Assembly (NCBI GenBank): GCA_963693305.1
Contig: OY855903.1
Location: forward strand, 24,270,455 to 24,334,454
Direction: 5' to 3'
DNA from: Meandrina meandrites
Taxonomy: Eukaryota > Cnidaria > Anthozoa > Scleractinia > Meandrinidae
DNA length: 64,000 bases
Every line of letters begins with the position of its first letter. Positions within the stretch are counted from its first letter, which is position 1. The translations under genes were made by a program, and so were the position numbers. The notes under the pieces were generated by a model that worked only from the letters and a program-made list of their open reading frames with translations, was not told the origin of the DNA and did no database searches. Positions 33,040 to 44,680 of this stretch are shown here, piece after piece.

Positions 33040-34619
33040 GATAAATGCTCGAACAATCTTAATGAAGAGGTTACGTGTTCAGTGCTAATATGCGGGTCGG
33101 CCCCTTCTGAAAAAGCAAATATTTTGAAAATAAGAAGTCACGTAGTGTGCCTCAGGAGTAATTGTTTTTTTGTCACGCGTTCAAAAAAAGGTCAGATTAT
33201 TAAAAAAAACTTCACTTCATGGAAAAATATCTCAATACAGGGTCCCCTTAAAATTGTAGTTAGTACACTTGGAATGTTTTCCATGGCAGTCATATTTCTG
33301 AACCGCTGCTGTTTCCCGACGAAAACTAATATCGAACTGACCTGTAAATAATTATCATATGCTAGAAATAATTTATTCTAGTAACATCGGCTGTATTTAC
33401 CCAGAACGTTCTATATTTTGATCTACGTCGGTGGAAATCCCATTTGAGAGTCAATATTGTTTTTCACCGAAGCCCGCACGATAACTTCGGGGAATTTTGG
33501 TAACTTCCTTGATTTCTCCAGAATCGAGATAATTTTAAGGGTAAAATTGTGACCTAATTGCAACTCCAATGAATTTATTCATCTCGTTTTATCGAAGGTA
33601 CAATAGGAAAGATTTTCTCAGTAAAGTACGTAGTATTTTTTAAGACTGGATCGTCTTCCATAAGTCCGCTCCATGTATAAATGGGCAAATTTTGCTTTCC
33701 TTCGACGGAGAAGAGATTTTAGTTCGTAACGAGAAATTGTAACCTATTTGCATTTTTATCAAAGATGTTATTAATTTACCGCCATGAGATAAGAGTTATT
33801 AACAAAAACAATTATATTCACTGCTATATTAAGCAGAGAACTCAGGTTAGGACAAATATGTTTGGTATTTTCTATAGGTCAAGGTGACATCTGATATCGA
33901 AAGTGCTGATAATGAACGTCACTTTTAAGTTTCGAACCTCCCATTTCCGACAAGGAGAGATATTGGTCCCTTTCCAATTGTACCCAAAAATTAAACAATT
34001 TCACTTTTGCTGTGATTACTTTTTTAGTCCAGCTGAAGTTAGTCAATTAACAAGGAAACTCAACAAGATTAAAGAACTGGCTTTTTGCTGGAGTTTGTTC
34101 CTGAAGAAACCATTAATTATTAGACGAATAACTTCCGTGGTACATAAGTTGATTGCGCGGATTTTCAGACATATATTTATTGTGAGTAGCAGTCTTTCTA
34201 GCTAGATAGGTCATATGTAATATGTGATAGATCGGAATTCAACCGCTCCTGTGAGTCTGTTCCTCGTTCCTTCTCCGAACAACGCCGGCTAGTCATCGAA
34301 ACTAAGTACGTGATTGACAATTTCGTGCACGGACGTACTTGTCAATATGCCACGTGAAGACATGGCAATTTTTTTCACAAAATAATCCGAGAAAGTAAAA
34401 AAGTTTATGTTGAACTAGAAAACAGTCCTAAGAAAATATGCGCGCTGAGTGGTTAAAAATTGTGCTTCTATAACTCGATAGAAACACAGATCTAGCACGA
34501 GCTGTTGACGTGATGATGGCGCGAGCAAAGAGAATTTACATTTTGATAGTCAAAGTTAACAATTTGTTTTCGCTTTTTTCGTCGCGGTGTTTTCTAAAAG
34601 AAATAGAAAACATGTTTTT
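33040..34619. other. Intergenic, no gene seen
   Basis: No supported gene between the promoter of copy I and the inverted-repeat element at 34.6 kb. Confidence 0.45.
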
Positions 34620-34768
34620 CGTGTTTCTACCGAGTGATAGAAACACTCGTGAAAGTTTGGGAGAACTCGAAAAAGCTGTGGAAACACTCGCCTATCGGTT
34701 CGTGTTCCCACAACATTTCTCGTTCTCCCAAACTTCCACTCGTGCTTCTATAACTCGATAGAAACACG
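34620..34768. mobile_element. MITE-like inverted repeat
   Basis: Starts CGTGTTTCTACCGAGTGATA and ends with a close complement (TATAACTCGATAGAAACACG). Inner arms AGTTTGGGAGAAC and GTTCTCCCAAACT are also complementary. A related short piece (CTTCTATAACTCGATAGAAA) lies at 34466-34487. Non-coding. Confidence 0.7.
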
Positions 34769-37700
34769 GTACATGTTTTATATTTCTTAAACATTGTTGC
34801 ATGAGAACATTTGATGGACCAGTTCCTGCCTTGTTATTTAAAGGGATCATAGCCAATCCGAGCCGATCTGCACGTTAAACCCTGGGTAACTTTTAATATC
34901 GGATAAGCAGGCTTTTTGCAAACACCCACGCTCTGTCGTATATATGTTAATTCTTCGCCAATTAGAAAGTCCGCATATTCATACTGTGTTGTTCTCCTTT
35001 TTCCTTCTTTTGGTTTCATAAAAGTACCGACGATTTCATTCCAGTTTTTGTAAGTTGTCAATTCCAAGTTTTTTTTTTTTTTGCATTTGTACGGCACGAA
35101 CTTCGTGTGCCTGGCAGTTTGAAAGGCAAGCTGATCACGTTTGTTGTACGTAGATAAGCTTAATGGCGCTGCTACACTCATGTTTCGTGCAACTTGTCTC
35201 GTAACCTTTTAGCTTGCAAACGGATCCCTATACACGCCCTATACACCACCAGGGAGCATGTTCGCAGGCTCAACTGTCCTTGTACACAATGTACCGGGGG
35301 GACTCTCATATGGAAGGGACGGGGATTCTCGCCGGAAAATATGAATCCAACCGCCTGAAGTTGACCAATCTCGGCGTGGATCAAGCTTTTTTGACCTCTA
35401 AAAGATGCAATTTTAAAACACAGTGAAATCGCTTTTCAGTTCTATACCTTGAACGAGATCAGGCCAGGGTTGTTCAAAGAACGATTACGCTAATCCAGGA
35501 TTAACGTGAATTTTGATTTCAGTTTTTTAATTTTCAATGAGGCGTTCTGTTTTGTTTTTTTTTGTCCTCCAGTTTAAACGTCGAATAATCTCAAACTCCA
35601 CAAAACGTAAGCAATAAACAAAATTTAATACAAGAGAAATTAAACTAGGTAGGTAGGTGTTAATCAGCTTTCGAACAAACCCGGACCTGAAGCCTAAGAA
35701 TATTGCTACATTGTCCTGAACACTCTAAGTGAGACCAAAATCCATAAAAGGCTTCCCTAAGTGAGACGACGAGCGTCCTTGTCGTTTCCATACAGGAGTG
35801 TCTTCCCGGGTAAGCATCTGTTGTACGATTACCACAATAAAGTCAGTTGCGCATGCTACCCTTATGCCACTGACATATCCCGTTACTCATCGGTTTTGCG
35901 ACAGAAAAAGCGCTACCTTCGACAACTATCACTTGACTTTTTGTCGTTTGCTTCATATACCGGCCTAATTTGAACTGGGGCAAGTAACTTTTCTCATATA
36001 CTTTCAAGCAATTAAAATATCGCCAGCCCACAATGGTTGTTGTCAGAAGAAAACGTTTTTTTTGTAATGTTCGTATAATTATATTAAAAGCTTGCCAGTT
36101 CTTCCGGGCACAGCATCTTAAAAATTAGTGTCATTTCCTTCGTACGAAAGGTGTAACGGAAAACATGAATGATGCGTGGACTGGCAACATATAGTCCTAG
36201 GTAAGCGTGAAGAATGTCATGTACTATTATTAAGTGTAATGTTTATATAGCATTATATACTAGTAAAGAAGAGTCACCATACGGTCTCAAAACATAATTA
36301 TGCCAAAATTACACGAAATCGATCACCTGGATTTTTATTTTTTGCTGTTCTTCAAATTTTGCCCATGGACTAGCCAGCACTCTAACCCCAATAATGTTTG
36401 CGTTGACTGTTTCTCTTAGTTTCTTGGTTCAAACCTGGGCTGGTGAAAATGAAAGAGAAATATTGGAACAAAACGCTGCATCAGTCTTGTTTAATCGATC
36501 CGGTCTCAATACTCGCAATCAACGAGACATTTTAATTTTTAATGTTCCGTTAATGCTTGTCAGAATAATCATTTTCTGAGATTAAAGGATATCATCGATT
36601 TATGTGCTGAGTTTTGATGAATTTTAAATGTTTCGCCCGCAAAAATAAAAACGTTAAAAAATAGGAGATATTTGGTTATGTTCAACGATTCACTTTCGTC
36701 TTTCATATAGTCCGGCATTTATTTATACATAGAAATTGTGTTTACTCTGACTTGTTAATTTTCAATCAGTGACACCGGAGAAAAAAATTGCAATTTTTCT
36801 CAAGGTTGTGCGCGATTAGATTCTTATTTGTCATAGTGATACCATTCAGAGAGCTACTGTAGTACTAGTATGTCATAATGGTTGAACATTTGTATTTTAA
36901 ACCGCAAAAAATGCCAAGCCTTATTTTTTGGAATGAAAAAGACAAGCAGTAATATGTATATCACATGAGCAAAAGTCAGGGCACTCTACAGATTCAAGTC
37001 CCAAGGCTACACAAGTATAATTTTATACAGTATTCTATACTCTGTATTTAAAAGATTTTCAATTAATTAAACAAATAATTTTCATGGTGTTTCTCAGAAA
37101 TTTCACAATTTCTATCAATTTCACAATTTCTATCTATTTTGGCTACAAAATAAGAGTGGTTTTTTGTATGAGAACCTATTGTTCTTTGCCAGCCTAAATA
37201 GGTTCTTATATATTTGGGTATTAAAATGCCCAATGTCAGCGTGTAGGTTCTTAAATCACTAGGTTCTTATATTATACGCGGGTGTTTACTGTAGTCGTAG
37301 GGATGGGGTCCTTATCATGCCCTACTTGGCATGGTAAGCACTGTCATGAAAGAAAGACAGAGAAAGAAAGAACAAATTAAATCTGAGATTTTGTTTATTT
37401 TCCCCTCGTTTATGATTTTTCTGTAAATCCAGTTAATCCCACTGTATATTTTTTTGTACTTTTATCTCTATTATACAAATACTCTGAAATACGAAAACAA
37501 TAATCTTATAAGAACAATATCGCAAATAGAAGTACACTATGAACGTACTCACGTGAAAAACACGATATTTACAATACATTGTACGCTTATTTTCGTTTAT
37601 CTTCGTCGTTTATTTTACTACCTCTACAAGATAATAACAAATAATAGCGAATTTGTAGTAAATATTGCCAATAATACGGTGTTAATGAATATAGAAACAA

Positions 37701-38964
37701 ACTAGTAGAACATGAACATTTCTTGGTAAATAAGTAACAGTGTCAGGTAAACTATACTGAAAGATTTGTTGTTTTAATTTGAAAGTTATTTTGCGAGTGT
37801 TCAAATACCAGGACGGATTTTGTCACTTGAAACGCTAAAATTAGTTTTATCAGTTTATTGCATCCGTAAACTTTCAAGTTTTGAAAATCAGTGTTTTAAT
37901 GAGCATTCTGGCAGGAGCACGTAGCCTCTCACCTAGAAAGCTAAAATTAGCGAATGCATCCGCAGGCTTTGTAAATATTAATTTCTTCCACACGTGTGCG
38001 TGATCGTTGGCATCCTGAATTCTTATGAGAAGGAAAACGTTCTGAGTGTATTTTAGTTTTTCTGACGTTATCATGACGTCACATAATTTACGTTCCTCGT
38101 TAACCAGACAGAACATTTTGGGTATTTGTGGCTAAAATTCTTAACTATATCCAGATTAATTTTACGTTGCCAATTAGCCAATTTTATTTTGGGAAATCTC
38201 ATCCTAATGTCGTACTTCACAAGAAGTATTTTTTTAAAAAAGCACCACTTTCAAGAGTTGGCAATTAATTGCGATATACATCTTTTAATAATTGAGAACA
38301 CCGGGAGCTGACATGTAAACAACACTGCGCTGAATGTTTACTTAAGTGTTCAGAAAGAATAAAATGATCCCATCCCCAAAAGCTAAATGTCTATTAATTT
38401 TGTTTACTTTCTGTCATGGGAAATTTCATGGGGCTTAAATTTCTAGATCCTAGTGACAAGGACCAGCGAATTTCATTAGTGTAGATTCATTAATTTAGGA
38501 TAAACAATAACAAAAAGCAAGTTCTCCAATCCAGTTTCGAAAGAACATTTGAAATCATTCTTGAAAGCAATGAGAATTTTTCATGCTCTTAGCTTAATTT
38601 TTTTCTCAGGCTACACTGATAGCGGTAACAGAGTAAGAAAAAAAATCAATAGCAGCCTGATTTGAAAAATATATATAAAAACAGTGCGTGTGCGGACGGT
38701 CGTTTCATTTTATGATGTATTATTTAAGTTATTATTTCGGTGTTTCCTTTTTAAAGCATTTTTTAAATCTTTTCCAGCCTTGTAAATAGTTATTTTAACC
38801 TGATTTGAATTTTAAGCTTTAGCTATCGTTGTCCATGCTGGCAGCCGACCGGCTTTTCCGGCGTCCAACCAGATAAACCTGATAAGTTTTCTGAAGATTG
38901 ATATTAAGCTGGCGCTTTGGCTAGTAATATAATTTTTGGGAGTCTGGCCACGTGTTGAACCATA
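34769..38964. other. Intergenic, no supported gene
   Basis: Several short frames occur here. The longest with a real ATG is 115 residues on the - strand at 34834-35181 (MSVAAPLSLSTYNKRD). It has no recognisable motif or relative in the window, so it is not called. Near 37180-37270 the word TAGGTTCTTATA recurs in a repeat-like context. The rest is AT-rich and featureless to my reading. Confidence 0.4.
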
Positions 38965-39116
38965 CAGTTGAATCCCGATAACTCGAACCCTCAATAACTC
39001 GAACCTTTTTCGATTCCCCTCCAGGTAAGTTTCTTACTAATTTTGCCCTCGATAACTCGAACTCCCGATAACTCGAACCTTTTGCGATTTCCCTTGAAGG
39101 GATCGGGATTCAACTG
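38965..39116. mobile_element. pogo/Tigger-like MITE
   Basis: The ends CAGTTGAATCCCGAT and its complement ATCGGGATTCAACTG are flanked by TA on both sides (38963-38964 and 39117-39118). CGATAACTCGAAC-type words occur four times inside. At 152 bases it is far too short to code for a transposase. TA targets with CAGTTGAA-type ends suggest a pogo/Tigger-derived element. Confidence 0.8.
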
Positions 39117-40471
39117 TATTTGTACAGAAACCCTGGCGATTGTCTTTTAAGTTACAGCAGAGTAAAAATAACATCTAGCTGGCCAATGAAATTGAATAGC
39201 TTAATTTTTGTAATAATTAATTTTTTTTGACATAATGCTATAATGCTGGAGGTTGATTATGAAATGCAAAATAGGAATCCAGAATGGTTGCAAAACTGCA
39301 TGGAAATTGAGAAATCGTGTACGAATAATAAATAAACCGACGTAAGTTACAAGGGATGGAAAATTGATATTATTGCCTGTATACCGAGGTGACGGAATAT
39401 TTATTTTAGGTAAACAGAAATCATAAAAAAAGAAATGCATTTTGAGACGTTTGTGAAACGTGATCGCTGTCATTCAATTTCAAACAAATGTATACCATTT
39501 TGGAAAGTGAAGGAATTAATTTGGCAATGAAAACTGGCTTGACAAACTCTGAAAAGTAAAATGCGTTGTAATATTGATCTTAATTAATTTATTACATTTT
39601 TAAGAACGAAAGAGTTCAACACTTTTGAAAATTATTTAAGAGAATTAGCGGAGTGTGGTGTTGTTCGACGGCTTATTTACAGAACACTGACAGTTAGCTA
39701 TTATTTTGTGCCTCTAGGCAGCTTGGCTTCCCGCCAAGATTATCTAATACACCTGCCCGCTCTTGGGCTCGCATTGGAGCATTCAAACCTGATCTTGTCA
39801 TTTTGCTTCTCAAATAAACCGCAAATGTCGCCACGATATAATAGGGATAAAACCCATTTCGTTATCTTATAAAATTTTTTGTCTTCGCCATAACAAACGA
39901 TATGACAGCATCGTTTCCCCTCCCCCTCTGCCAATTTGAATTGAGGCCAAAATTAGATTTTTAAAGTTAATAAAAAAAACCCGGTCATTGTTGCGAAACG
40001 CTTGGATGTAAGAGTGCTGATAAATTCATTTAAGCGCCTTTCCGAGGACAAAACAATCTTTGCTTTTGCAGAGTTCACGAATTGAGACGTGATGTGCATG
40101 TAGTTATCTTGAAAAAGTAGAAAAACAAGGTATAGCGGAACCAATCACGGAAAACGTCGTACTGAACAACAAGTTGGCGGAAAGAGGTTATTTTTAAACT
40201 CGTTCGATACGTGGGTTGGTGGCTTAGCGTATATTTCTACGAGGTGCTAAAAACACACACATATCTTGGCTAATTGTAGCGAGTTTGAAGACTGTTTCTC
40301 CGCATTTAATGACTGTGTGACCATGGAAATTGTGCAACCGCAGTGGCTGGCGTGATGACTTTTACCATCGTGTGGAGCACTGCAATTGAAACATTTTGAA
40401 CCTGATTCGCAACACTGAAATTACAGGTGCGTTGAAGTATTGTCAGAAAAACGACTGCGCCACATAGAAAA
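39117..40471. other. Intergenic, upstream of copy J
   Basis: No gene supported. A TATA-like ATTAAATAAATAA at about 40471-40483 lies 30-40 bases before the ATG of copy J, rather close, so another start site further upstream is possible. Confidence 0.4.
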
Positions 40472-40509
40472 TTAAATAAATAACGGATCACGTTTTTTAT
40501 GCAATTGAC

Positions 40510-41112
40510 ATGACAATCTATCGTCAGGAGGGAAGCCGAGGCGCCAAGAGAAACCCAAGAAGCGCAAAATTTCCTTCACTTTCAAGAAAGAGAAATTCTT
40601 TGAAAAGTTTGCCGCCAATTTACGAGATCGACGAAGAGTGCGAAGAAACTTCCTTTTCAGATGCCAAAGACAAGCAAAATCTTCAAGCAGGAAGATTAGG
40701 AAATATTTGTCATGACTATAAGGACAAATGCTTTCAACAAAACGCCAATCTACCTAATGAAGAACGTTGGGAGGGAAACAAAACGTGCAAACAGCAGCAG
40801 AAATATCGGGAGTTTCCCGCAGAAGACAAAAAGGAGACTTGCGGTTATCTTAAGCGAAATCTTGGGCGCAATTCATCTGTTACCTCGCACGCCGAAGGAA
40901 ACAATCAGATGGTGTTTCCAGACTTTTTTCCTCCGGGGATGCACGTTCACTGCGCGCAAAACGCACTTCCAGAAGCCAGCAAAGGACTGTATATGAAAAT
41001 TATGCAAGGTGAGGCTGAGATGATGCACGATAAGAATGTCTGCAAAACGAACAAGGCAACGAGCAATAATTCCAGTACTAAACAGCAGAATTGGATGCAG
41101 TTTTTTGGTTAG
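40510..41112 (+). CDS. FPDFF-box family copy J, intact, 200 residues
   Basis: The longest member: one open frame from a true ATG (40510) to TAG 41110-41112. Features: a basic N-terminus (GSRGAKRNPRSAKFPSLSRK), the box NSLKSLPPIYEIDEECEE (29-46) related to the acidic box of E, H and I, a long polar middle rich in Lys, Asn and Gln, the core NQMVFPDFFPP (132-142), and the terminal tail QNWMQFFG (193-200) like copy E. No signal peptide, membrane segment or known domain. A polyadenylation signal AATAAA at 41209-41214 gives a short 3' end of about 100 bases, supporting a compact intronless gene. Function unknown. Confidence 0.8.
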   Translation: MTIYRQEGSRGAKRNPRSAKFPSLSRKRNSLKSLPPIYEIDEECEETSFSDAKDKQNLQAGRLGNICHDYKDKCFQQNANLPNEERWEGNKTCKQQQKYREFPAEDKKETCGYLKRNLGRNSSVTSHAEGNNQMVFPDFFPPGMHVHCAQNALPEASKGLYMKIMQGEAEMMHDKNVCKTNKATSNNSSTKQQNWMQFFG

Positions 41113-41208
41113 AAAATGAAGACCACAGCGAAAATTGATTGGCCGTCAATTTGTTCAAAGTATTTATTATTGTCTTTGTATGAAAGCCGCCTTTTTTTTC
41201 TGTTTTTA

Positions 41209-41214
41209 AATAAA
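41209..41214 (+). terminator. Polyadenylation signal of copy J
   Basis: A canonical AATAAA lies about 97 bases after the stop codon of copy J, followed by T- and A-rich sequence. Confidence 0.5.
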
Positions 41215-42522
41215 AAGCAAAACATTCAAGATTGAACCCAGACGAGAATTAGCAGCGAGGCAAACAAAGAATGAACGGGAAGTTTGTCTCCACTCCAACA
41301 AATGTAAATAACGAAAAGAAAAAATCTTTTGAATTTGCCGATGTTTCTATAATCGCTTTTATTTGTAAATAATCTCGAATTTGAATAATATTGAATAATC
41401 GCTTGAAAAGATCTTTTTATATGCGAGAAACAGTGTTTTATCTGTACGGTTCTACATTTCTTACGTATAGCTCTATCTCCCACCACTATTTAATCAACTG
41501 GTAATGGAAAGATCAGTTTATGATCAGTTTATCAGAAATAGCTTTCTATGTACAATGTAATGTATATTCATATAAATGTGTTTGTAAGATTAGAAAATGT
41601 GCACAGTTGAGCTGGTCCTAATTAATTCTTAAATAAGCGCAACGCGGCAGAGTTATCTGGCTATCCACACCTGCTATCTGTGTGTTTATTTCTGGGAAAT
41701 GTTTATGATTTGCTAGAATGCTTTAGTGAATTGCTAGAATGGTCTGCGAGTATACCGCGCATGGTCATGCGTTACCATAATGTAGACAACACTAAAAATA
41801 AAACATTGAAATTATCAAAGTCGCTTCATGCGACTTAAAGCAGACCTTGATGAGCCACTAGCAAGAACAAACTCCTGTTGACTGTCCCCTCCCCACCCCC
41901 GAGCGTCAGCCGGTTGTTCAAAAAATGTTTCCACGTAATGATTAAAGGCAGTGACAACCAGAAAAAGCCTGGATTGGCTAAACAAAGCTAAACATTATAT
42001 GGCAATTGGCCGTATTTGGCAAACGTTTGGGCCGGAACAAAATACTGCTAATGAGTAAACTAAACTACCAAAATTAATAAAAATTCGTTTAAATCAGTAG
42101 TTTTAAAGAGTGCTACAAATGTGGTTCGCACAAGAAGGTTTACTGACTTAGATCACTGATAAAGGCATTTACATGGGAAAAAAATTGGATTTTTTTTAAT
42201 CGGACAATTAATAGTTGAAATTCCTGCGCGAAATTTTCCTGAAAAACCTGGTCATGCAAACCGAGTCCGCACAAGAAGTGTTTGCATGTCTCGGCAACAA
42301 TTCAGTTTTTCCATGCATTTATGAGCGGTCTTCAATAACAGTGCAGGGTATTGGGGAAAGGTCAAGGTTTATATCACGGGAAAAATTTTTGGGTGATCAA
42401 TGGAGATTAAAAAAACTTTCAAGTGCAGGCATTAATTTTCCATAGTGAGCCTCCGAGTCCAAGAAAAGCGTTCATGCTGTGCGAGGAGATTCATTCAGCA
42501 CTTTCCTCCTATCCTCCTGTGA
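41215..42522. other. Intergenic, no gene seen
   Basis: AT-rich. GTCGCTTCATGCGACTTAAA near 41820 resembles part of the SINE body seen at 53.6 kb but is too short to call. Confidence 0.4.
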
Positions 42523-42652
42523 TGCCTCTTTCCACCCTAGTGGGTACCGGTGAATTTAATGCTGGGGGTTAATCTGCAATGGCTAGCATTCTTTCCAGGG
42601 AGGAGTAGAAATAAACCAAGCTGCTTCATGCAACTGGGATCGAAAAAGAGAG
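42523..42652 (+). mobile_element. SINE body fragment
   Basis: GCCTCTTTCCACCCTAGTGG, TGGGTACCGGTGAATTTAAT and GCTGCTTCATGCAACTGGGA follow the same order as the body of the tRNA-derived SINE at 53.54-53.66 kb, with many substitutions. The tRNA-like head and the tail are missing. An old, decayed copy. Confidence 0.7.
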
Positions 42653-43968
42653 AGAATTGTTATGATTGGCCACATGTTTGGAGTATGTACTTTATGTGGA
42701 CACAAATGTAAATTTTTTATCTAAGCATGAATTATTTTTGTATCTTGCTTCGAAACAAACAGTTTATTGACTTTATTATCTTCGCCAGTCGGAATCCGAA
42801 AAGTTTAGAGCTGTTACCTTTGTAATTCATTCAGTGGGCTGTAGTAATTCAGTGAAATTTTAAATCCAACCTCTTTTTAACACTTTTATTCTTATCAATT
42901 TCATGCAAGATAATAAAACCTTACGTCACTTTGCTCACGCCCGATTTCAATTCTTTCAATGGCGGAGATAACCCTCGCCTCCCGCTCGGCTCATCGAATC
43001 TAATTATTTGCAAGGAATCGAGTTGACAGTCATATACAGTCATTCACAGTTCACGCATCGGCTCTGTCTTGGCTCTATCTCACGTCAGATAAAAAAGAAG
43101 CTCAAATCCGAAAACAACCGAGTTTCTTGTTCCAGTTACGTATTTACTATTAATTAACGAACCACATACCACACAAGATTTTCTACCTCAGCAACTGATA
43201 AACATTAGTCTTACAGCAAGGAAAAATCAGGAGAAAAATGTACAAAATGTTACGTTTTCTGCTCCAAAGGCTAGAGAAATGCCCCCCCCCCCCCCCCCCC
43301 CCCGAAAAACGCATCTGTAAGCAATTCTATCGAAGATTGATTGTTACCTAGCCCAATTACGTAGGAAGACATAAGTCATAAAAAAAAACATCCCCGGAGC
43401 AATGTATTTATCACTGGACCACACCTACGGAATACACAGTAATAAAATCAACAGAAAGTAACTTTATTTCTCATTGTTCAGGCCTGCACTGAATTTGCAG
43501 AGTTAGTCAAACCTACTTTGCTACAGCGCTGAACAAAGGCAAACTTAGCGAGTACACTGTGGTGCTTCATTGTGCTACGCTGTCATTATAACGAACTTAA
43601 CCATTTTCAGCTTGACAGTGCTCAGTTCAGTTGGTTGCTGACTTAATATGATGTATTAAACAAAACAATTTCGGCAAGGACAAATCCAATCGCAAATTGA
43701 ACTGGAACAGTAATGATGGCACTGAAATTAGTCCTCGTCTGAACTACTTGAACAAAAAGCGCGGGAATAAAAAGCACGGGAACAAAGGCGTTTCCTCTCA
43801 TAATAAGGTTCTGACTCTGAAGAACTACAAAAGGAATGAATAGGAAAAGCAGGTAATATTCACTGGAGCCTCTATTTCTGTCGTCAATTATAACTATTAT
43901 AGTTTTCCAGGGCGAGATCGTTGTCTATTGCTTTTCGAGCCAACTTAATAGTTATCATGTCACGAGTG
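42653..43968. other. Possible distal part of the TRAF-like locus; poly-C run
   Basis: The last visible TRAF-like exon ends with a donor at 44261, so further exons of that - strand gene could lie here. I see none with confidence and no frame that looks like a MATH domain. A run of 22 C occurs at 43282-43303. Confidence 0.35.
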
Positions 43969-44040
43969 TGGGACGCGACGGGAATCGAACCCATGGCCCC
44001 CCAAACACCGGGCGGCTGCTCTATTCAGTTGTAAAACAGC
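43969..44040 (-). repeat. tRNA-like head of a SINE or tRNA relic
   Basis: On the - strand the sequence reads GAGCAGCCGCCCGG, then ATGGGTTCGATTCCCGTC. The second piece matches a pol III B box and T-arm (GGTTCGATTCC). The 3' acceptor strand has no matching 5' acceptor strand, so it is not a working tRNA. More likely a tRNA-derived SINE head or relic. Confidence 0.5.
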
Positions 44041-44261
44041 GGGATTATAACTGAGCATAAAGCGAACTAATTTTACTCCTCCTGGCACACATCTCAATTT
44101 TTTTAAGGCTTTTTTTTACTAGCGTCTGTAGTGAGTGAAAGTAGTTTCCTAAACATTTATCAAAATAATATTGCACGTATATACAATGTTTCTAGAAATT
44201 AAATGGAGATTTCCCTAGGCTAAAGAAAAATAGAACCCTTGGCAACACTCCCAAATCTTAC

Positions 44262-44680
44262 CTGTTGTCAGTTTCCGGATCTTTTCTTTTCTGTTTGCTT
44301 TTAACAGGATTGCGACATCGGTCGTATTCGACAGCGGAAGCCTTCTTTGATTTACCAGTTGCATTCGGTCCTAGAACATGAGGTTTCATTAAACTGATCA
44401 TCTTTTGGTTTTCAGCTGCGGTGCGTTTTACCTCTTCAAGCTGTTTTTCCAGTTTTGTCACCTCTTTCTTCAACGTCTTGTTTTTCAAATCAAGCTTCTT
44501 CAGCGCGCTATGTTTCTTTTTCAGAGACCTTTTTAACCATGTTTTGTCTTCTTGTAATAGTCTTATGTCGTCTTCTACGTCCTCCAACACATTTGTTGTC
44601 TTCTGGAGCTTGGACCAAGTTTTGCTTAGGTGCTCCTCAGTAGAGGCTTCAAGATGGGTTTTCAAGTTACTCCTTTTGTC
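44262..44680 (-). CDS. TRAF-like exon 6: last finger and coiled coil
   Basis: 419 bases, acceptor cccaacttcag, donor GACAACAG/gtaaga. It begins DKRSNLKTHLEASTEEHL, supplying the closing histidines of the last finger. Heptad-like sequence follows (DDIRLLQEDKTWLKRSLKKK, then KEVTKLEKQLEEVKRTAAEN). It ends in a basic Lys/Arg-rich stretch (KSKQKRKDPETDN). Confidence 0.85.

Noticed and set aside
34834..35181. 115-codon - strand frame starting at a true ATG
   Set aside because: No FPDFF core, no tail, no known motif, and it includes a homopolymer-derived lysine run. It cannot be told apart from a chance frame.
36394..36579. 61-codon frame with a hydrophobic, signal-like N-terminus
   Set aside because: Too short, no relative in the window and no promoter-like context. 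One hydrophobic run is weak evidence.
40748..40768. LPNEERW in copy J as a TRAF6-binding motif (P-x-E-x-x-aromatic)
   Set aside because: Only one family member has it, outside the conserved boxes. The nearby TRAF-like gene made it tempting, but one loose match is not evidence.
43969..44040. Possible tRNA gene
   Set aside because: The B-box/T-arm part is good, but the 5' acceptor strand does not pair with the 3' one. Reported as a tRNA-like relic instead.
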